A DNA stretch of 64,000 bases, taken from contig NZ_CP023691.1 of assembly GCF_008704855.1 (NCBI RefSeq), positions 3,100,001-3,164,000 on the forward strand. Direction: 5' to 3'. The notes below the pieces were generated by a model. It was not told the DNA's origin and made no database searches. It saw only the letters and a program-made list of their open reading frames with translations. The stretch is from Streptomyces platensis (GTDB taxonomy: Bacteria > Actinomycetota > Actinomycetes > Streptomycetales > Streptomycetaceae). The position numbers and the translations under genes are program-made. Of this stretch, positions 34,863-42,809 are shown in pieces; position 1 is the stretch's first letter, and each line of letters begins with the position of its first letter.

Positions 34863-35310
34863 GAGCTTTCAACACCATCTACCGGCTGACTGCGCCGGCC
34901 TTCTTGTTCCGCCGGCCCGCCTGGGAGGGCGGGGCTGCGGGGATCGCGGATGCGTGACCGGGGACCACCTTCCAATCCGGGGCCTGCGGTACCCGAGCGG
35001 TGTTCTTCCTCGCCCGGGCGATCCTGATGGCGTCTGCTCCTTACCTCATTCGGCTACTCGGTTGTACTGCTGGATATCGCGGGTACTGCATGCGACCCCT
35101 GGGGCCGCTCGGCCCGGCAGTCAGCGAAGGAACCACCATTTCCGGCCCCGTCGCTCCACTGCCGTTCCGCGTTCTGTCTGACCTGCTTGCACAGCAGTTC
35201 ATCTCTGCTGTGCCCTCTTCGACTTCTTGGGTACGGGAAAACACTAACCTCCACACGCACCCATGTCTATGCTCGCCGTGACAGATTTTCTCAACAGCCA
35301 GTGAGCGGAC
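34830..35310 (+). repeat. Leader copy A of an inverted duplication
   Basis: About 480 bases matching 36735-36230 in reverse complement. Shared blocks: GGGGATCGCGGATGCGTGAC, CACCTTCCAATCCGGGGCCT, GCGATCCTGATGGCGTCTGC, a GGCCCGGCAGTCAG block and, close to the gene, CATGTCTAT followed by CAGATTTTCT. Between blocks the copies have diverged with small indels. It precedes the broken ATPase gene at 35413. I see no convincing protein in it; two short frames share [11 protein letters not shown], which may be chance. Confidence 0.8.
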
Positions 35311-35412
35311 TTCTGCCTCATGCGCACCCGGAAGAGTGCCATTCGGGTTGGCCGGCCCGGCGGGTACAGGCTGAGCCCTGCGGCACAACCGACTCAAGCG
35401 GGGTGTGAGCGC

Positions 35413-35633
35413 ATGAACGACATGGCGACAGCCCACACGATAGCTCCGAGGCCCCCTCTCGTCTTCGAAGACGACAGCCCCGCCGGCATCCCACACACCC
35501 GCGGCGTAACCCGTGCCTTCGCCGACAGACTCACCCCGGCCCGGCTTCCGAGGCTGCGGCAACCCTCGCCCTGGCGGTCTCCGAACTCGCCGCCAACGCC
35601 CTGCGCAACGGCGCAGACGCACCGCCCCCTTGA
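35413..35633 (+). pseudogene. RsbW-like ATP-binding protein gene, copy A, frameshifted and truncated
   Basis: ATG 35413 opens MNDMATAHTIAPRPPLVFED and GVTRAFADRLTP, the start of an anti-sigma-type HATPase. Near 35537 the frame is lost; in the next frame SEAAATLALAVSELAANAL (the N-box helix with ELAANAL) continues until TGA at 35631. The C-terminal two thirds of the ATPase fold (G boxes) are absent. The paralogue on the opposite strand (35703-36074) retains them. Confidence 0.75.
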
Positions 35634-35675
35634 GGTCTTTGCCTCGGCGCGGTGCGTGTCCGGGTCCGGTTGAGG

Positions 35676-35711
35676 CCCCGGTAGCGGGACCGTAAAGCCC
35701 CGCTACCGGGG
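35676..35711. terminator. Bidirectional terminator between the converging ATPase copies
   Basis: A 13-bp inverted repeat CCCCGGTAGCGGG/CCCGCTACCGGGG with a ten-base loop. It overlaps the stop codon of copy B and follows the remnant of copy A, so it can serve both strands. Confidence 0.8.
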
Positions 35712-36074
35712 GAGTTGGGCATGGATGGTTTTGCCGGTTCCGGGGGCGGGGGTGATGGTCAGGTGGCTGGTGAGGTGACGGATCATGTGCCAGCCGAAGC
35801 CACCGCTGCCGCCGTGGAGATCAGGTGTGCGTTCGCGGGGGGCCGCTGAGCTGAGGTCGCTGACCGCGGCGGTCAGCGTGTCCGGGCCGACGGAAAGTCG
35901 GAGGGTGTACCGGCCGCCGCCGTGGCGCAGGGCATTGGTGGCGAGTTCCGACACCACCAGGAGGAAGGTGTCCGCGCGCTCGGGATCCGGTGCTGGGGTG
36001 AGGTTGTCGGTGAATGCGCGGGTCGCCTCGCGGGCCCGGTGGATGCTGTCCGGGCTTTCGCCCCGCACCACGGT
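35703..36074 (-). CDS. RsbW-like ATP-binding regulatory protein, copy B, uncertain start
   Basis: About 123 residues of a GHKL-type HATPase similar to anti-sigma-factor kinases: DTFLLVVSELATNALRHGGG (N-box with Asn), LTAAVSDLSSAAP (G1, D-L-S), GGSGGFGWHMIRHLTSHL (G2) and GTGKTIHAQLP. Such proteins bind or phosphorylate partner regulators. No ATG is in phase near the expected start; where copy A has ATGAACGACATG this copy reads ACG-type codons. GTG 36074 or 36071 could be used, but neither has a ribosome-binding sequence. It may therefore be poorly translated or dead. It is preceded by the copy-B leader. Confidence 0.6.
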   Translation of the reverse strand, partial: TVVRGESPDSIHRAREATRAFTDNLTPAPDPERADTFLLVVSELATNALRHGGGRYTLRLSVGPDTLTAAVSDLSSAAPRERTPDLHGGSGGFGWHMIRHLTSHLTITPAPGTGKTIHAQLPR

Positions 36075-36229
36075 CGGTACGGGATGAGGGGCGCTGCTGA
36101 TCTTCGTGCCGTTCCTGCGTGTACACCCCGCCTGTGCCCTGTTGCGCCTTTTGCCGTGACAGGCAGCGTGCCCGCCCCTTCAGTTCCCGCACGCCGGCAA
36201 CGCGCTACCTGGTGCAGGTTTCACTAGGC

Positions 36230-36735
36230 GTGGCCGACAGAAGCTCGGCCCCCGTCTTCACAGAAAATCTGCCATGTCGGCGATAGACATGCGACCTCGC
36301 GGGGGTTAGAGTTTTCGTCGTAGCCAAGAGATCGAAGGCACGGCAGAGGTCGAACTGCCGCGCATGCAGTGTCAGAAGAGGCACGGCAGTGGAGTCGCGG
36401 GGCCGAAAGGTATGCACAGGGGCCCCGCGACTGACTGCCGGGCCGGGCGGCCCCCGGGGCCGCGAGCGGAACAGCCGATCCGCAGAAGCAAGCAGGTCGG
36501 CAGGAGGAGGAAAAGGAGGCAGACGCCATCAGGATCGCCCGGGCGAGGAAGTGAGTCCGCTCGGGTACCGCAGGCCCCGGATTGGAAGGTGGTCCCCGGT
36601 CACGCATCCGCGATCCCCGCACTTCCCGCCCTCTCCCGGGCGACGGTGCGGAAACAGAAGGCCGGCACCGCAGTAAGCCGGCAGATGGTGTTCAAACCCC
36701 TCGGGGCCCTGGTGCGTATTCGGCACCAGGGCCCC
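36230..36735 (-). repeat. Leader copy B of an inverted duplication
   Basis: Reverse-complement match to 34830-35310, about 500 bases at roughly three quarters identity by eye, upstream of the copy-B ATPase gene. The block next to the gene (reading minus) is GAAAACTCTAACCCCCGCG, GCATGTCTATCGCCG, GCAGATTTTCT; copy A has the same order. Confidence 0.8.
36703..36735. terminator. Hairpin at the outer end of leader copy B
   Basis: Perfect 13-bp stem GGGGCCCTGGTGC/GCACCAGGGCCCC, loop GTATTCG. Relative to copy A several stem bases changed on both arms together, which preserves pairing. After it (36736-37008) no gene is evident; a 64-codon minus frame at 36804-36998 has weak support. Confidence 0.6.
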
Positions 36736-37008
36736 GCGATGCATTCCCCGACGTCCGAACTCCGTTTCCGCGCCCGAGCACGGCCGCCGGGCCCCGGGGA
36801 CGTTCAGCCGGCGTCGGACGGCCTGACCCCACAGCAGCCACGCAGACGAGCTCGGTCGATGTCGTCGCCGGAGCTCTTCGCCATCAGCCTGGCGCGAACC
36901 GGACTGAGCACCGCGGTCGAGGTGTCCCCTGACCTCGCGGCAGCGTCCGAGGCTCCGCGCCTCTGAACACCGGGCGGACGAGGCATACGAGCCGGCACAC
37001 CGCTGTGG

Positions 37009-37794
37009 TCAGCTGACGGCGAGGGCGATGGCGAGGTAGTGCGCGGTGAAGCCTGCCACGGTCAGGGCGTGGAAGACCTCGTGGAAGCCGAACCAGCTGG
37101 GTGAGGGGTTGGGGCGCTGGAGGGCGTAGACCACCGCGCCCACGCTGTAGAGGAGACCGCCGGTCACGATCAGGGCGAGTACGGCCGCTCCGCCGGTGTG
37201 CAGGAAGTCGGGCAGGTAGCGCACCGGAACCCAGCCCAGGGCCAGGTAGCAGGGGGTATACAGCCAGCGGGGAGCTCCGACCCAGAGGGCGCGGAAGGCG
37301 ATGCCGACCAGCGCCCCCGTCCACACGATCCACAGCAGGACGGGCTGCTGGGCCGAAGGAAGGAGGAGCACGGCCAGGGGGGTGCAGGTGCCGGCGATGA
37401 TGAGGAAGATGTTGGCGTGGTCGAGACGACGCAGAACGGCCTCGCCGAGCGACCCCCAGGTGCCGCGGTGGTAGACGGCGCTCGTCCCGAACAGCAGCAA
37501 GGCGGTGACGGCGTACACGGTGCAGGCCAGGGCAGCCTGCGGGGTCCGGGCCAGGCGGATGAGGACGACGCCAGCCATCAGCGCGGCCGGGACCGTCGCG
37601 GCATGGAGCCAGCCACGAAGCTTCGGCTTTATCGGCTCCACCAGGTCGGATGCCCGCTCCACCAGAGCGGCAGCCGGGTGAGGGCCCTCCCCGGCGCTGT
37701 CACGGCGCGCTCCGCGGGGTTGGCCGGCCGGCGCTCCTTCTCCCCTCACCGGAGCGAGGGGCATACTTCCGGATTCGGCAGCGTCGCGGGACAC
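37009..37794 (-). CDS. Haemolysin III / PAQR-family membrane protein
   Basis: A 261-residue integral membrane protein with seven hydrophobic segments from about residue 62 to the C-terminus. Family signatures: LLFGTSAVYHRGTW near 100 (Ser and His of the PAQR metal site), RRLDHANIFLIIAGTCTP near 121 and FHEVFHALTVAGFTAHYLA near 237, giving the Ser, Asp and three His residues that bind Zn. GTG 37794 has GGAGGAAGGA upstream. Bacterial members have been called haemolysin III, but an intramembrane hydrolase or membrane-stress role is more likely. The first 50 residues are a charged, probably cytoplasmic extension. Confidence 0.88.
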   Translation of the reverse strand: MSRDAAESGSMPLAPVRGEGAPAGQPRGARRDSAGEGPHPAAALVERASDLVEPIKPKLRGWLHAATVPAALMAGVVLIRLARTPQAALACTVYAVTALLLFGTSAVYHRGTWGSLGEAVLRRLDHANIFLIIAGTCTPLAVLLLPSAQQPVLLWIVWTGALVGIAFRALWVGAPRWLYTPCYLALGWVPVRYLPDFLHTGGAAVLALIVTGGLLYSVGAVVYALQRPNPSPSWFGFHEVFHALTVAGFTAHYLAIALAVS

Positions 37795-38022
37795 AGCTTC
37801 CTTCCTCCTTCGGACCGTTGGGCCTCGCTGACAACCAGGTGGCCACGCCAGGAGTCTCTCCCCACCGCGTTCGGGGAGGTCAGCCTCGGACCTGGCCCCG
37901 AGGCGGTGGCGGACTTCGAGGTACTCGAGGGGGTCGGAACGGCTGGGACCGTCTTCCGCTCTCGCCCTTCCGGCCGCTGAGTTGGCCGCTGCCGGGCGGA
38001 TTCGTTGCCCACAGCGGTCCGG

Positions 38023-38331
38023 TCAGGCTCGAGCCGGGTGCCCCAGCAGGGCCGACGCCGTCTCCAGTGGTGTGAGACCGGCCGGCGGCACGAGCGCGGC
38101 AGCCGGGCGGCACACGAAGCCGAGGCGGCTCAGGGCTCGGGTCACTTCACCGGCGGAGAAGTCACGGCGATCCTGCCGAGTGATGATCTCCCCGACCTGC
38201 TTGACGGGGTAATGGCGGCGACCGATGAGCACGGACTCACCCGTGATGGGTTCGGCTTTGATGCCCTTCATCGCATCCTGCACCTCGGTCTTGAGCAGGT
38301 CGAAAGGGAAGCGGGCGATGACGACGCGCAT
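38023..38331 (-). CDS. Small conserved protein of the cold-shock/DEAD locus
   Basis: A 102-residue protein starting MRVVIARFPFDLLKTEVQDA, with a central ITGESVLIGRRHYPVKQVGE and ITRQDRRDFSAGEVTRALSR. No enzyme motif is seen. Similar proteins occur in many streptomycetes near CBS and helicase genes; I recall the pattern but cannot name a function. The N-terminal strand-helix and conserved charged middle look like a small alpha/beta regulatory domain. The last 25 residues (PAAALVPPAGLTPLETASAL) seem to be an extension beyond the conserved part. Confidence 0.6.
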   Translation of the reverse strand: MRVVIARFPFDLLKTEVQDAMKGIKAEPITGESVLIGRRHYPVKQVGEIITRQDRRDFSAGEVTRALSRLGFVCRPAAALVPPAGLTPLETASALLGHPARA

Positions 38332-38391
38332 AGTGCCTCTACAAGGTCGAAGAGAAGCCGGAAACGGAGCGCCGGCCTGGGCGGAGAGGGA

Positions 38392-38784
38392 TCAACGGGT
38401 GAGGACGACGACGCCCAGGGCGTGCCCGTCCTCACCGATCACGGGTGAGGCCCGCAGCGCACGTTGACGCATGGCGCGTTCCGCGTCGTGTGCGGACATC
38501 ATGGGCGAAGTGAAGGGCCCACGGTCGTAGATGAGGTCCCGCAGCCGGGTCTCCTCGGTGTACCAGGAGCCCTGGTGGTGGGCTGTCATCTGGGAGCGGG
38601 TGATCAGGCCCGTACACCGCCCGTCCTCGTCACGGACGAGGAGATGGTCGGCACGGGCCCCGATGAGGACGGACAGGGCCACGTCGACGATCATGTCGTC
38701 GCCGACCTGTGGTCCCGGCGACGACATGACGTCGCCGGCTGCCTTGCCGGAGCGGTCCGCCTGGGGGTAGCTCTGCAGCATCAA
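38392..38784 (-). CDS. CBS-domain protein
   Basis: A 130-residue protein with two CBS motifs: the first from about 17 to 72 (VMSSPGPQVGDDMIVDVALS, DHLLVRDEDGRCTGLITRSQ) and the second from about 92 to 130 (PMMSAHDAERAMRQRALRAS, PVIGEDGHALGVVVLTR). A tandem CBS pair usually binds AMP, ATP or SAM and works as an energy sensor. No attached enzyme domain is present. It lies between the DEAD-box helicase and a small conserved gene on the same strand; co-transcription is likely. Confidence 0.85.
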   Translation of the reverse strand: MMLQSYPQADRSGKAAGDVMSSPGPQVGDDMIVDVALSVLIGARADHLLVRDEDGRCTGLITRSQMTAHHQGSWYTEETRLRDLIYDRGPFTSPMMSAHDAERAMRQRALRASPVIGEDGHALGVVVLTR

Positions 38785-38843
38785 CGAAAGCCTCCGTGAC
38801 GATGGTGATCCGACGAGCCGAGCGTGATCGTTCCGGGACCGGC

Positions 38844-40358
38844 TCAGGCGGCCGGGGCCGAGGAGGTCTGCCGCGCAGTCGGTGTCGCGGTGCGGGCTGA
38901 TCCTGCGGCACGGCGGGCCTGGGCGGGGCGGCTGCGGCGGCCGCGGGTGGAGGAGCCGCTGCGCTTGGTGCGTTCGACGACCGGTGCGGCGATGGTGACC
39001 GGGGTACCGGAGGGTGCCTGGGCGCCGGTGATGCGGCTCAGCTCGGCCTCGCCGGAGCGGACCTGGGTGGTCTGCGGGGTGATGCCCGCGTCCGCCATCA
39101 GGCGGTTCATGGTGCGGCGCTGGTTGGGCAGGACGAGGGTGACGACGCTGCCGGACTCGCCGGCGCGCGCGGTACGTCCGCCGCGGTGCAGGTAGTCCTT
39201 GTGGTCGCTGGGCGGGTCGACGTTGACGACGAGGTCGAGGTTGTCGACGTGGATGCCGCGGGCGGCGACGTTGGTGGCCACCAGGACGGTGACATGGCCG
39301 GTCTTGAACTGGGCCAGGGTGCGGGTGCGCTGGGGCTGGGACTTGCCGCCGTGCAGGGCCGCGGCGCGGACACCGCTGTTCAGCAGGTGCTTGGTGAGGC
39401 TGTCCACGGCGTGCTTGGTGTCCAGGAACATGATCGACCGGCCTTCGCGGGCGGCGATCTCCGTGGTGGTGGCGTGCTTGTCGGCGCCGTGGACGTGCAG
39501 CACGTGGTGCTCCATCGTCGTGACCGCGCCCGCCGAAGGGTCGACGGAGTGGACCACGGGGTCGGTCAGGTAGCGCCGGACCAGCAGGTCGACGTTGCGG
39601 TCCAGGGTGGCCGAGAAGAGCATCCGCTGCCCCTCGGGCCGGACCTGGTCGAGCAGCGCGGTGACCTGGGGCATGAAGCCCATGTCGGCCATCTGGTCGG
39701 CCTCGTCCAGCACGGTGATGCCGACCTGGTTCAGCCGGCAGTCACCGCGCTCGATGAGGTCCTTGAGCCGTCCCGGCGTGGCGACGACCACCTCGGCCCC
39801 GCCGCGCAGTGCGCCGGCCTGGCGGCCGATCGACATGCCGCCGACGACGGTGGCCAGCCGCAGCTTGAGTGACCGGGCGTAGGGGGTGAGGGCGTCGGTG
39901 ACCTGCTGGGCCAGTTCCCGGGTGGGGACCAGGACCAGGGCCAGCGGCTGGCGGGGCTCGGCGCGCTGACCGGCGGTACGGGCCAGCAGGGCCAGACCGA
40001 AGGCGAGCGTCTTGCCCGATCCCGTGCGTCCGCGGCCGAGAACGTCGCGTCCGGCCAGCGAGTTCGGCAGCGTGGCGGCCTGGATGGGGAACGGGGCGGA
40101 CATGCCTTCCGCGCTGAGGGCCGCCAGCAGCGCCGGCGGCATGTCCAGCTCGGCGAAAGTCCCGGCCGGGGGCAGGGCGGGAGTGTGGGTGACGGGCAGG
40201 GCGAACTCTCCCTGCAGTGTCGCGGGACGCCGTCCGGAGCCCCCGGAACGCCCCGTGCCCGAGCGGTTCGGCCCACCGGAGCGGTAGCCGCCGCGGCCTG
40301 AGCCGGACGAGCCGGCAGAGCGGGAGTAGCGGTCATTCGTGCGAGCTGTGCGGTTCAT
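38844..40358 (-). CDS. DEAD-box RNA helicase
   Basis: A 504-residue ATP-dependent RNA helicase, probably for cold or stress adaptation. ATG 40358 with SD GGAAGG. The N-terminus (1-50) is Gly/Arg/Ser-rich and RNA-binding in character. Motifs: Q motif FPIQAATLP near 90, I GSGKT 113-117, Ia PTRELAQQ, II DEAD in VLDEADQMADMGFMP, III SATLDRN, V VAARGIHVDN and VI HRGGRTARAGESG. The tail after 440 is basic (RSGSSTRGRRSRPAQARRA). The cold-shock gene lies just upstream on the same strand, separated by a terminator and a 285-base leader, so the helicase has its own regulation. Confidence 0.92.
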   Translation of the reverse strand: MNRTARTNDRYSRSAGSSGSGRGGYRSGGPNRSGTGRSGGSGRRPATLQGEFALPVTHTPALPPAGTFAELDMPPALLAALSAEGMSAPFPIQAATLPNSLAGRDVLGRGRTGSGKTLAFGLALLARTAGQRAEPRQPLALVLVPTRELAQQVTDALTPYARSLKLRLATVVGGMSIGRQAGALRGGAEVVVATPGRLKDLIERGDCRLNQVGITVLDEADQMADMGFMPQVTALLDQVRPEGQRMLFSATLDRNVDLLVRRYLTDPVVHSVDPSAGAVTTMEHHVLHVHGADKHATTTEIAAREGRSIMFLDTKHAVDSLTKHLLNSGVRAAALHGGKSQPQRTRTLAQFKTGHVTVLVATNVAARGIHVDNLDLVVNVDPPSDHKDYLHRGGRTARAGESGSVVTLVLPNQRRTMNRLMADAGITPQTTQVRSGEAELSRITGAQAPSGTPVTIAAPVVERTKRSGSSTRGRRSRPAQARRAAGSARTATPTARQTSSAPAA

Positions 40359-40643
40359 GGAGAACCTTCCTCGATGCGGTACGTCGAGGAATTCCCGGCG
40401 GCAATGAGCCGCACACAAAGAATCGCAAGAACGAACCGATGAAATGGGATGAAACGAAGCGGGGAGGAAATGTGTCGACCCTGCACACCGGGGCCGGAGG
40501 TTTCGCAAAGAAGAGCGAAACAGCCGCCGGATCGTCATTCGGGCGGGTTGCCGCCGCAGCATAGCGGTCGGGGAGTCGAACTGGCCGCCCGCTTGCCGCG
40601 TGTGCGGCCATTGCGGGGAACGCGGGAACCCCGAAAAGCAACG
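40359..40643 (-). other. Long 5' leader of the DEAD-box gene
   Basis: No coding region. About 285 bases between the csp terminator and the helicase start carry the promoter and two hairpins (40367-40391 and 40500-40521). It has lower GC than the gene, as expected for a cold-regulated leader. Confidence 0.5.
40367..40391 (-). promoter_or_regulatory. Hairpin covering the helicase ribosome-binding site
   Basis: In the transcript an 8-bp perfect stem TTCCTCGA/TCGAGGAA with a nine-base loop ends in AGGAA, which is part of the Shine-Dalgarno GAGGAAGG of the helicase gene. Folding would hide half of the SD; a second hairpin (GTTTCGC/GCGAAAC, 40500-40521) lies further up the same leader. Confidence 0.55.
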
Positions 40644-40678
40644 AGCTGGGGCCCGCACCCAAGGTGCGGGCCCCAGCT
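40644..40678 (-). terminator. Terminator of the cold-shock gene
   Basis: Perfect 16-bp inverted repeat AGCTGGGGCCCGCACC with a three-base loop, 13 bases beyond the csp stop codon. Confidence 0.88.
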
Positions 40679-40691
40679 ACGGTGTAACGCG

Positions 40692-40895
40692 TCAGGCGGG
40701 AACGATGTTCTCGGCCTGCGGGCCCTTCTGGCCCTGCGTGACGTCGAAGTTCACCTTCTGGCCTTCCTGCAGCTCGCGGAAGCCCTGGGCGGCGATGTTC
40801 GAGTAGTGGGCGAAGACGTCGGCGCCGCCACCCTCCTGCTCGATGAAGCCGAAGCCCTTTTCCGCGTTGAACCACTTCACAGTGCCAGTAGCCAT
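40692..40895 (-). CDS. Cold-shock protein, CspA family
   Basis: A 67-residue OB-fold RNA chaperone. Both RNA-binding motifs are intact: KGFGFIE near residues 13-19 and VFAHYSNI near 27-34. ATG 40895 follows AAGGAGATATGAC, a strong SD. The family melts mRNA structure at low temperature and is abundant; the clean GC3 codon use fits high expression. A 16-bp terminator follows. It is part of a stress-related neighbourhood with the helicase, CBS and MerR genes. Confidence 0.95.
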   Translation of the reverse strand: MATGTVKWFNAEKGFGFIEQEGGGADVFAHYSNIAAQGFRELQEGQKVNFDVTQGQKGPQAENIVPA

Positions 40896-41712
40896 GTCAT
40901 ATCTCCTTCGGGGCAGTGCCCGGAGCCCACACCGTGCGAGCTCCGTATCGCTGCGTTGTTTGCCCGTCCGGAAATAAACACCGGAAATACGAAAGCGCTC
41001 CGCCGTGTACGACAGCGAGCACGCTTGAAGTCTTGGGAACCACAACTGCAACTGAGATCGACGGTAGCACGGTACTGGCGGCCACACCCGGCACATGATC
41101 CCGACGGTTTCGGGAGCGTAAAAAACCCCTACCGCACCAGTGGCTATTTCTGTAGTCGCGGCGTGAGATATTCGGCATCGGCGCTCGCCCGCATTCGGCC
41201 GGAAATGCGTCGCCCCCCTCGGCCGACCGGGCTCCGCAGGCAGGCACGGGCCGGACGCCGTCGGCGCCTGCCCCGACCGCACCGCACGACCGTCGGGGAC
41301 AGCACGGCGCAGCACGCCAGGAGCGGCGTGCCGGGCGGGCTCGCGGGGGCGGGGCATGGAGCCCCTTTCCGCTCGGCCCGCTGGGCATCTCCGGAGCCAT
41401 GCGCTCATACAAGCAGCCGGCCCGTCTCGGAGAGGCCGGAGAAGCCGCGGCTGGTCGAGGGCAACGCGAGCGGCGGCAGGACGGAATCTGCCCCCCAGGC
41501 CGGCCCACGGTCAGCGCAGACAGCCCGGCACGCGGCTCGGCCACGGGGACAACCTTCTTCTGTTGCCGAAGTTGAGGAAAAACTACCCCGACAACAGTAG
41601 ATATCGGCGGTACGCCTGCTTCCTGAGGGCCGTCGGCAAAGACTCGAGCTCCTGCTGCGCTCCGAAGGCGGCCGGGCGAGGCGGCCGGGCGCCCGGCGAG
41701 CGCCGGCGGCCA
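40896..41712. other. Csp leader and gene-free interval
   Basis: About 820 bases without a credible gene. The first 250 bases (40896-41150) are relatively AT-rich and should hold the csp promoter and long 5' leader. The rest is GC-rich, and its open frames are Arg/Gly/Pro-rich without motifs. A palindromic short stem GGCACTGCC precedes the csp SD. Confidence 0.55.
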
Positions 41713-42561
41713 CTACCCGAGCCCTCCTGGGAACGCCACGCGTTTGGCCCTGAACCCCGGCAGTGGCGCTTGGCAGGCCGGGACGGTCTCGACCGGGTTC
41801 GCGGGTGCCCCGAGGCCGGAGTCGCCGCGCAGGATCTTCTCCTCCAGCTGCCGGAGCTGCTCCATCGGGTCGACGCCCAGTTCCTCGGCCAGGATGCGAC
41901 GCACACGTGTGTACGTGGCCAGCGCCTCTGCCTGTCGTCCTGTCCGGTGCAGTGCTTTGATCAAAAGCTCCCAGAGCCGTTCACGGAACGGGTGCTGAGT
42001 GGTGAGGGCCTGTAGTTCCGGGATGAGGGTGTCCGGCTGGCCGAGATCGAGCTGGGTCTGTGCATAGCGCTCAATGGCAAGCAGCCGCAATTCCCCCAGC
42101 CTCTCCAGTTCCGCCCGGAGCGGCACCCCCAAGGACAGTCCTTCCAGGGGCCTGCCCCGCCAGACTTGCAGTGCCGCCGTGAAATGCTCCGCTGCTTCCG
42201 CTATCGTGCCCTGGGCCAGCGCCTCGTCGCCCAGTCGTAATTCCTCCATGAACGTGGACAGATCCAGTTCACCGGCTTCGACCCGCAGGGCGTAACCACC
42301 GGAATGTGTGGTCAGCCGGTCCTCGGGCTCACCGGCGTCGCGCAGCAGGCGGCGCAGTCCCGCGATGTGCCCGCGGACATTGACCGTCGCCGACGGCGGC
42401 GGCTCCTGCCACCAAGCGCACTCCACCAGATAATCGGTCGCCGCCAGGTGGTTGGCGCACAGCAGAAGAGTGGCGAGTACAACCTGCTGCCGGGGAGCGC
42501 CCATTGCCATAGGGGAATCATCCGCACTCATCACAACAGGCCCAAGAATGCCAAACTTCAC
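41713..42561 (-). CDS. SARP-family transcriptional activator
   Basis: A 282-residue Streptomyces antibiotic regulatory protein. The N-terminal OmpR-type winged helix covers about 1-95 (MKFGILGPVVMSADD, GAPRQQVVLATLLL, VNVRGHIAGLRRLLRDAG, THSGGYAL). The bacterial transcriptional activation domain follows to about 255 (LDLSTFMEELRLGDEALAQG, WRGRPLEGLSLGVPLRAELE, HPFRERLWELLIKALHRTGR, RILAEELGVDP). SARPs bind heptamer direct repeats spaced 11 bases near the -35 region of pathway promoters; such an array is present at 46289-46317. It is therefore the likely activator of cluster A. It stands at the end of the minus-strand genes of that cluster. Confidence 0.92.
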   Translation of the reverse strand: MKFGILGPVVMSADDSPMAMGAPRQQVVLATLLLCANHLAATDYLVECAWWQEPPPSATVNVRGHIAGLRRLLRDAGEPEDRLTTHSGGYALRVEAGELDLSTFMEELRLGDEALAQGTIAEAAEHFTAALQVWRGRPLEGLSLGVPLRAELERLGELRLLAIERYAQTQLDLGQPDTLIPELQALTTQHPFRERLWELLIKALHRTGRQAEALATYTRVRRILAEELGVDPMEQLRQLEEKILRGDSGLGAPANPVETVPACQAPLPGFRAKRVAFPGGLG

Positions 42562-42809
42562 AGCCCCCGTACCTTTCTTTGGCTCTTTTCGCTTCGTATG
42601 CAGTAATCGCAGCAGGTCTCCCGGCGCGACCTGTCCGGACCATCACGAATTCCGGGAAAGCCAGGGGAATTACCGGGAAGGGTTCTCTCCTCTCGCGCAG
42701 ACGCCCCGCCGGGCGGTCAGTTGCACGGGAAATCCCCTCCGTCGAATGGGCGATGGGAAGAAACCACAGCAGGGGGTGGAATGCCGTGTGCAAGGCTCCT
42801 CGGAGGCGC

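Noticed and set aside
36804..36998. A 64-codon minus-strand gene
   Set aside because: Weak start context and no recognised motif; probably noncoding DNA between the duplicated leader and the HlyIII gene.
41100..41712. A gene between csp and the SARP regulator
   Set aside because: Frames on both strands are open only because of GC content; none has codon bias, SD or recognisable sequence.
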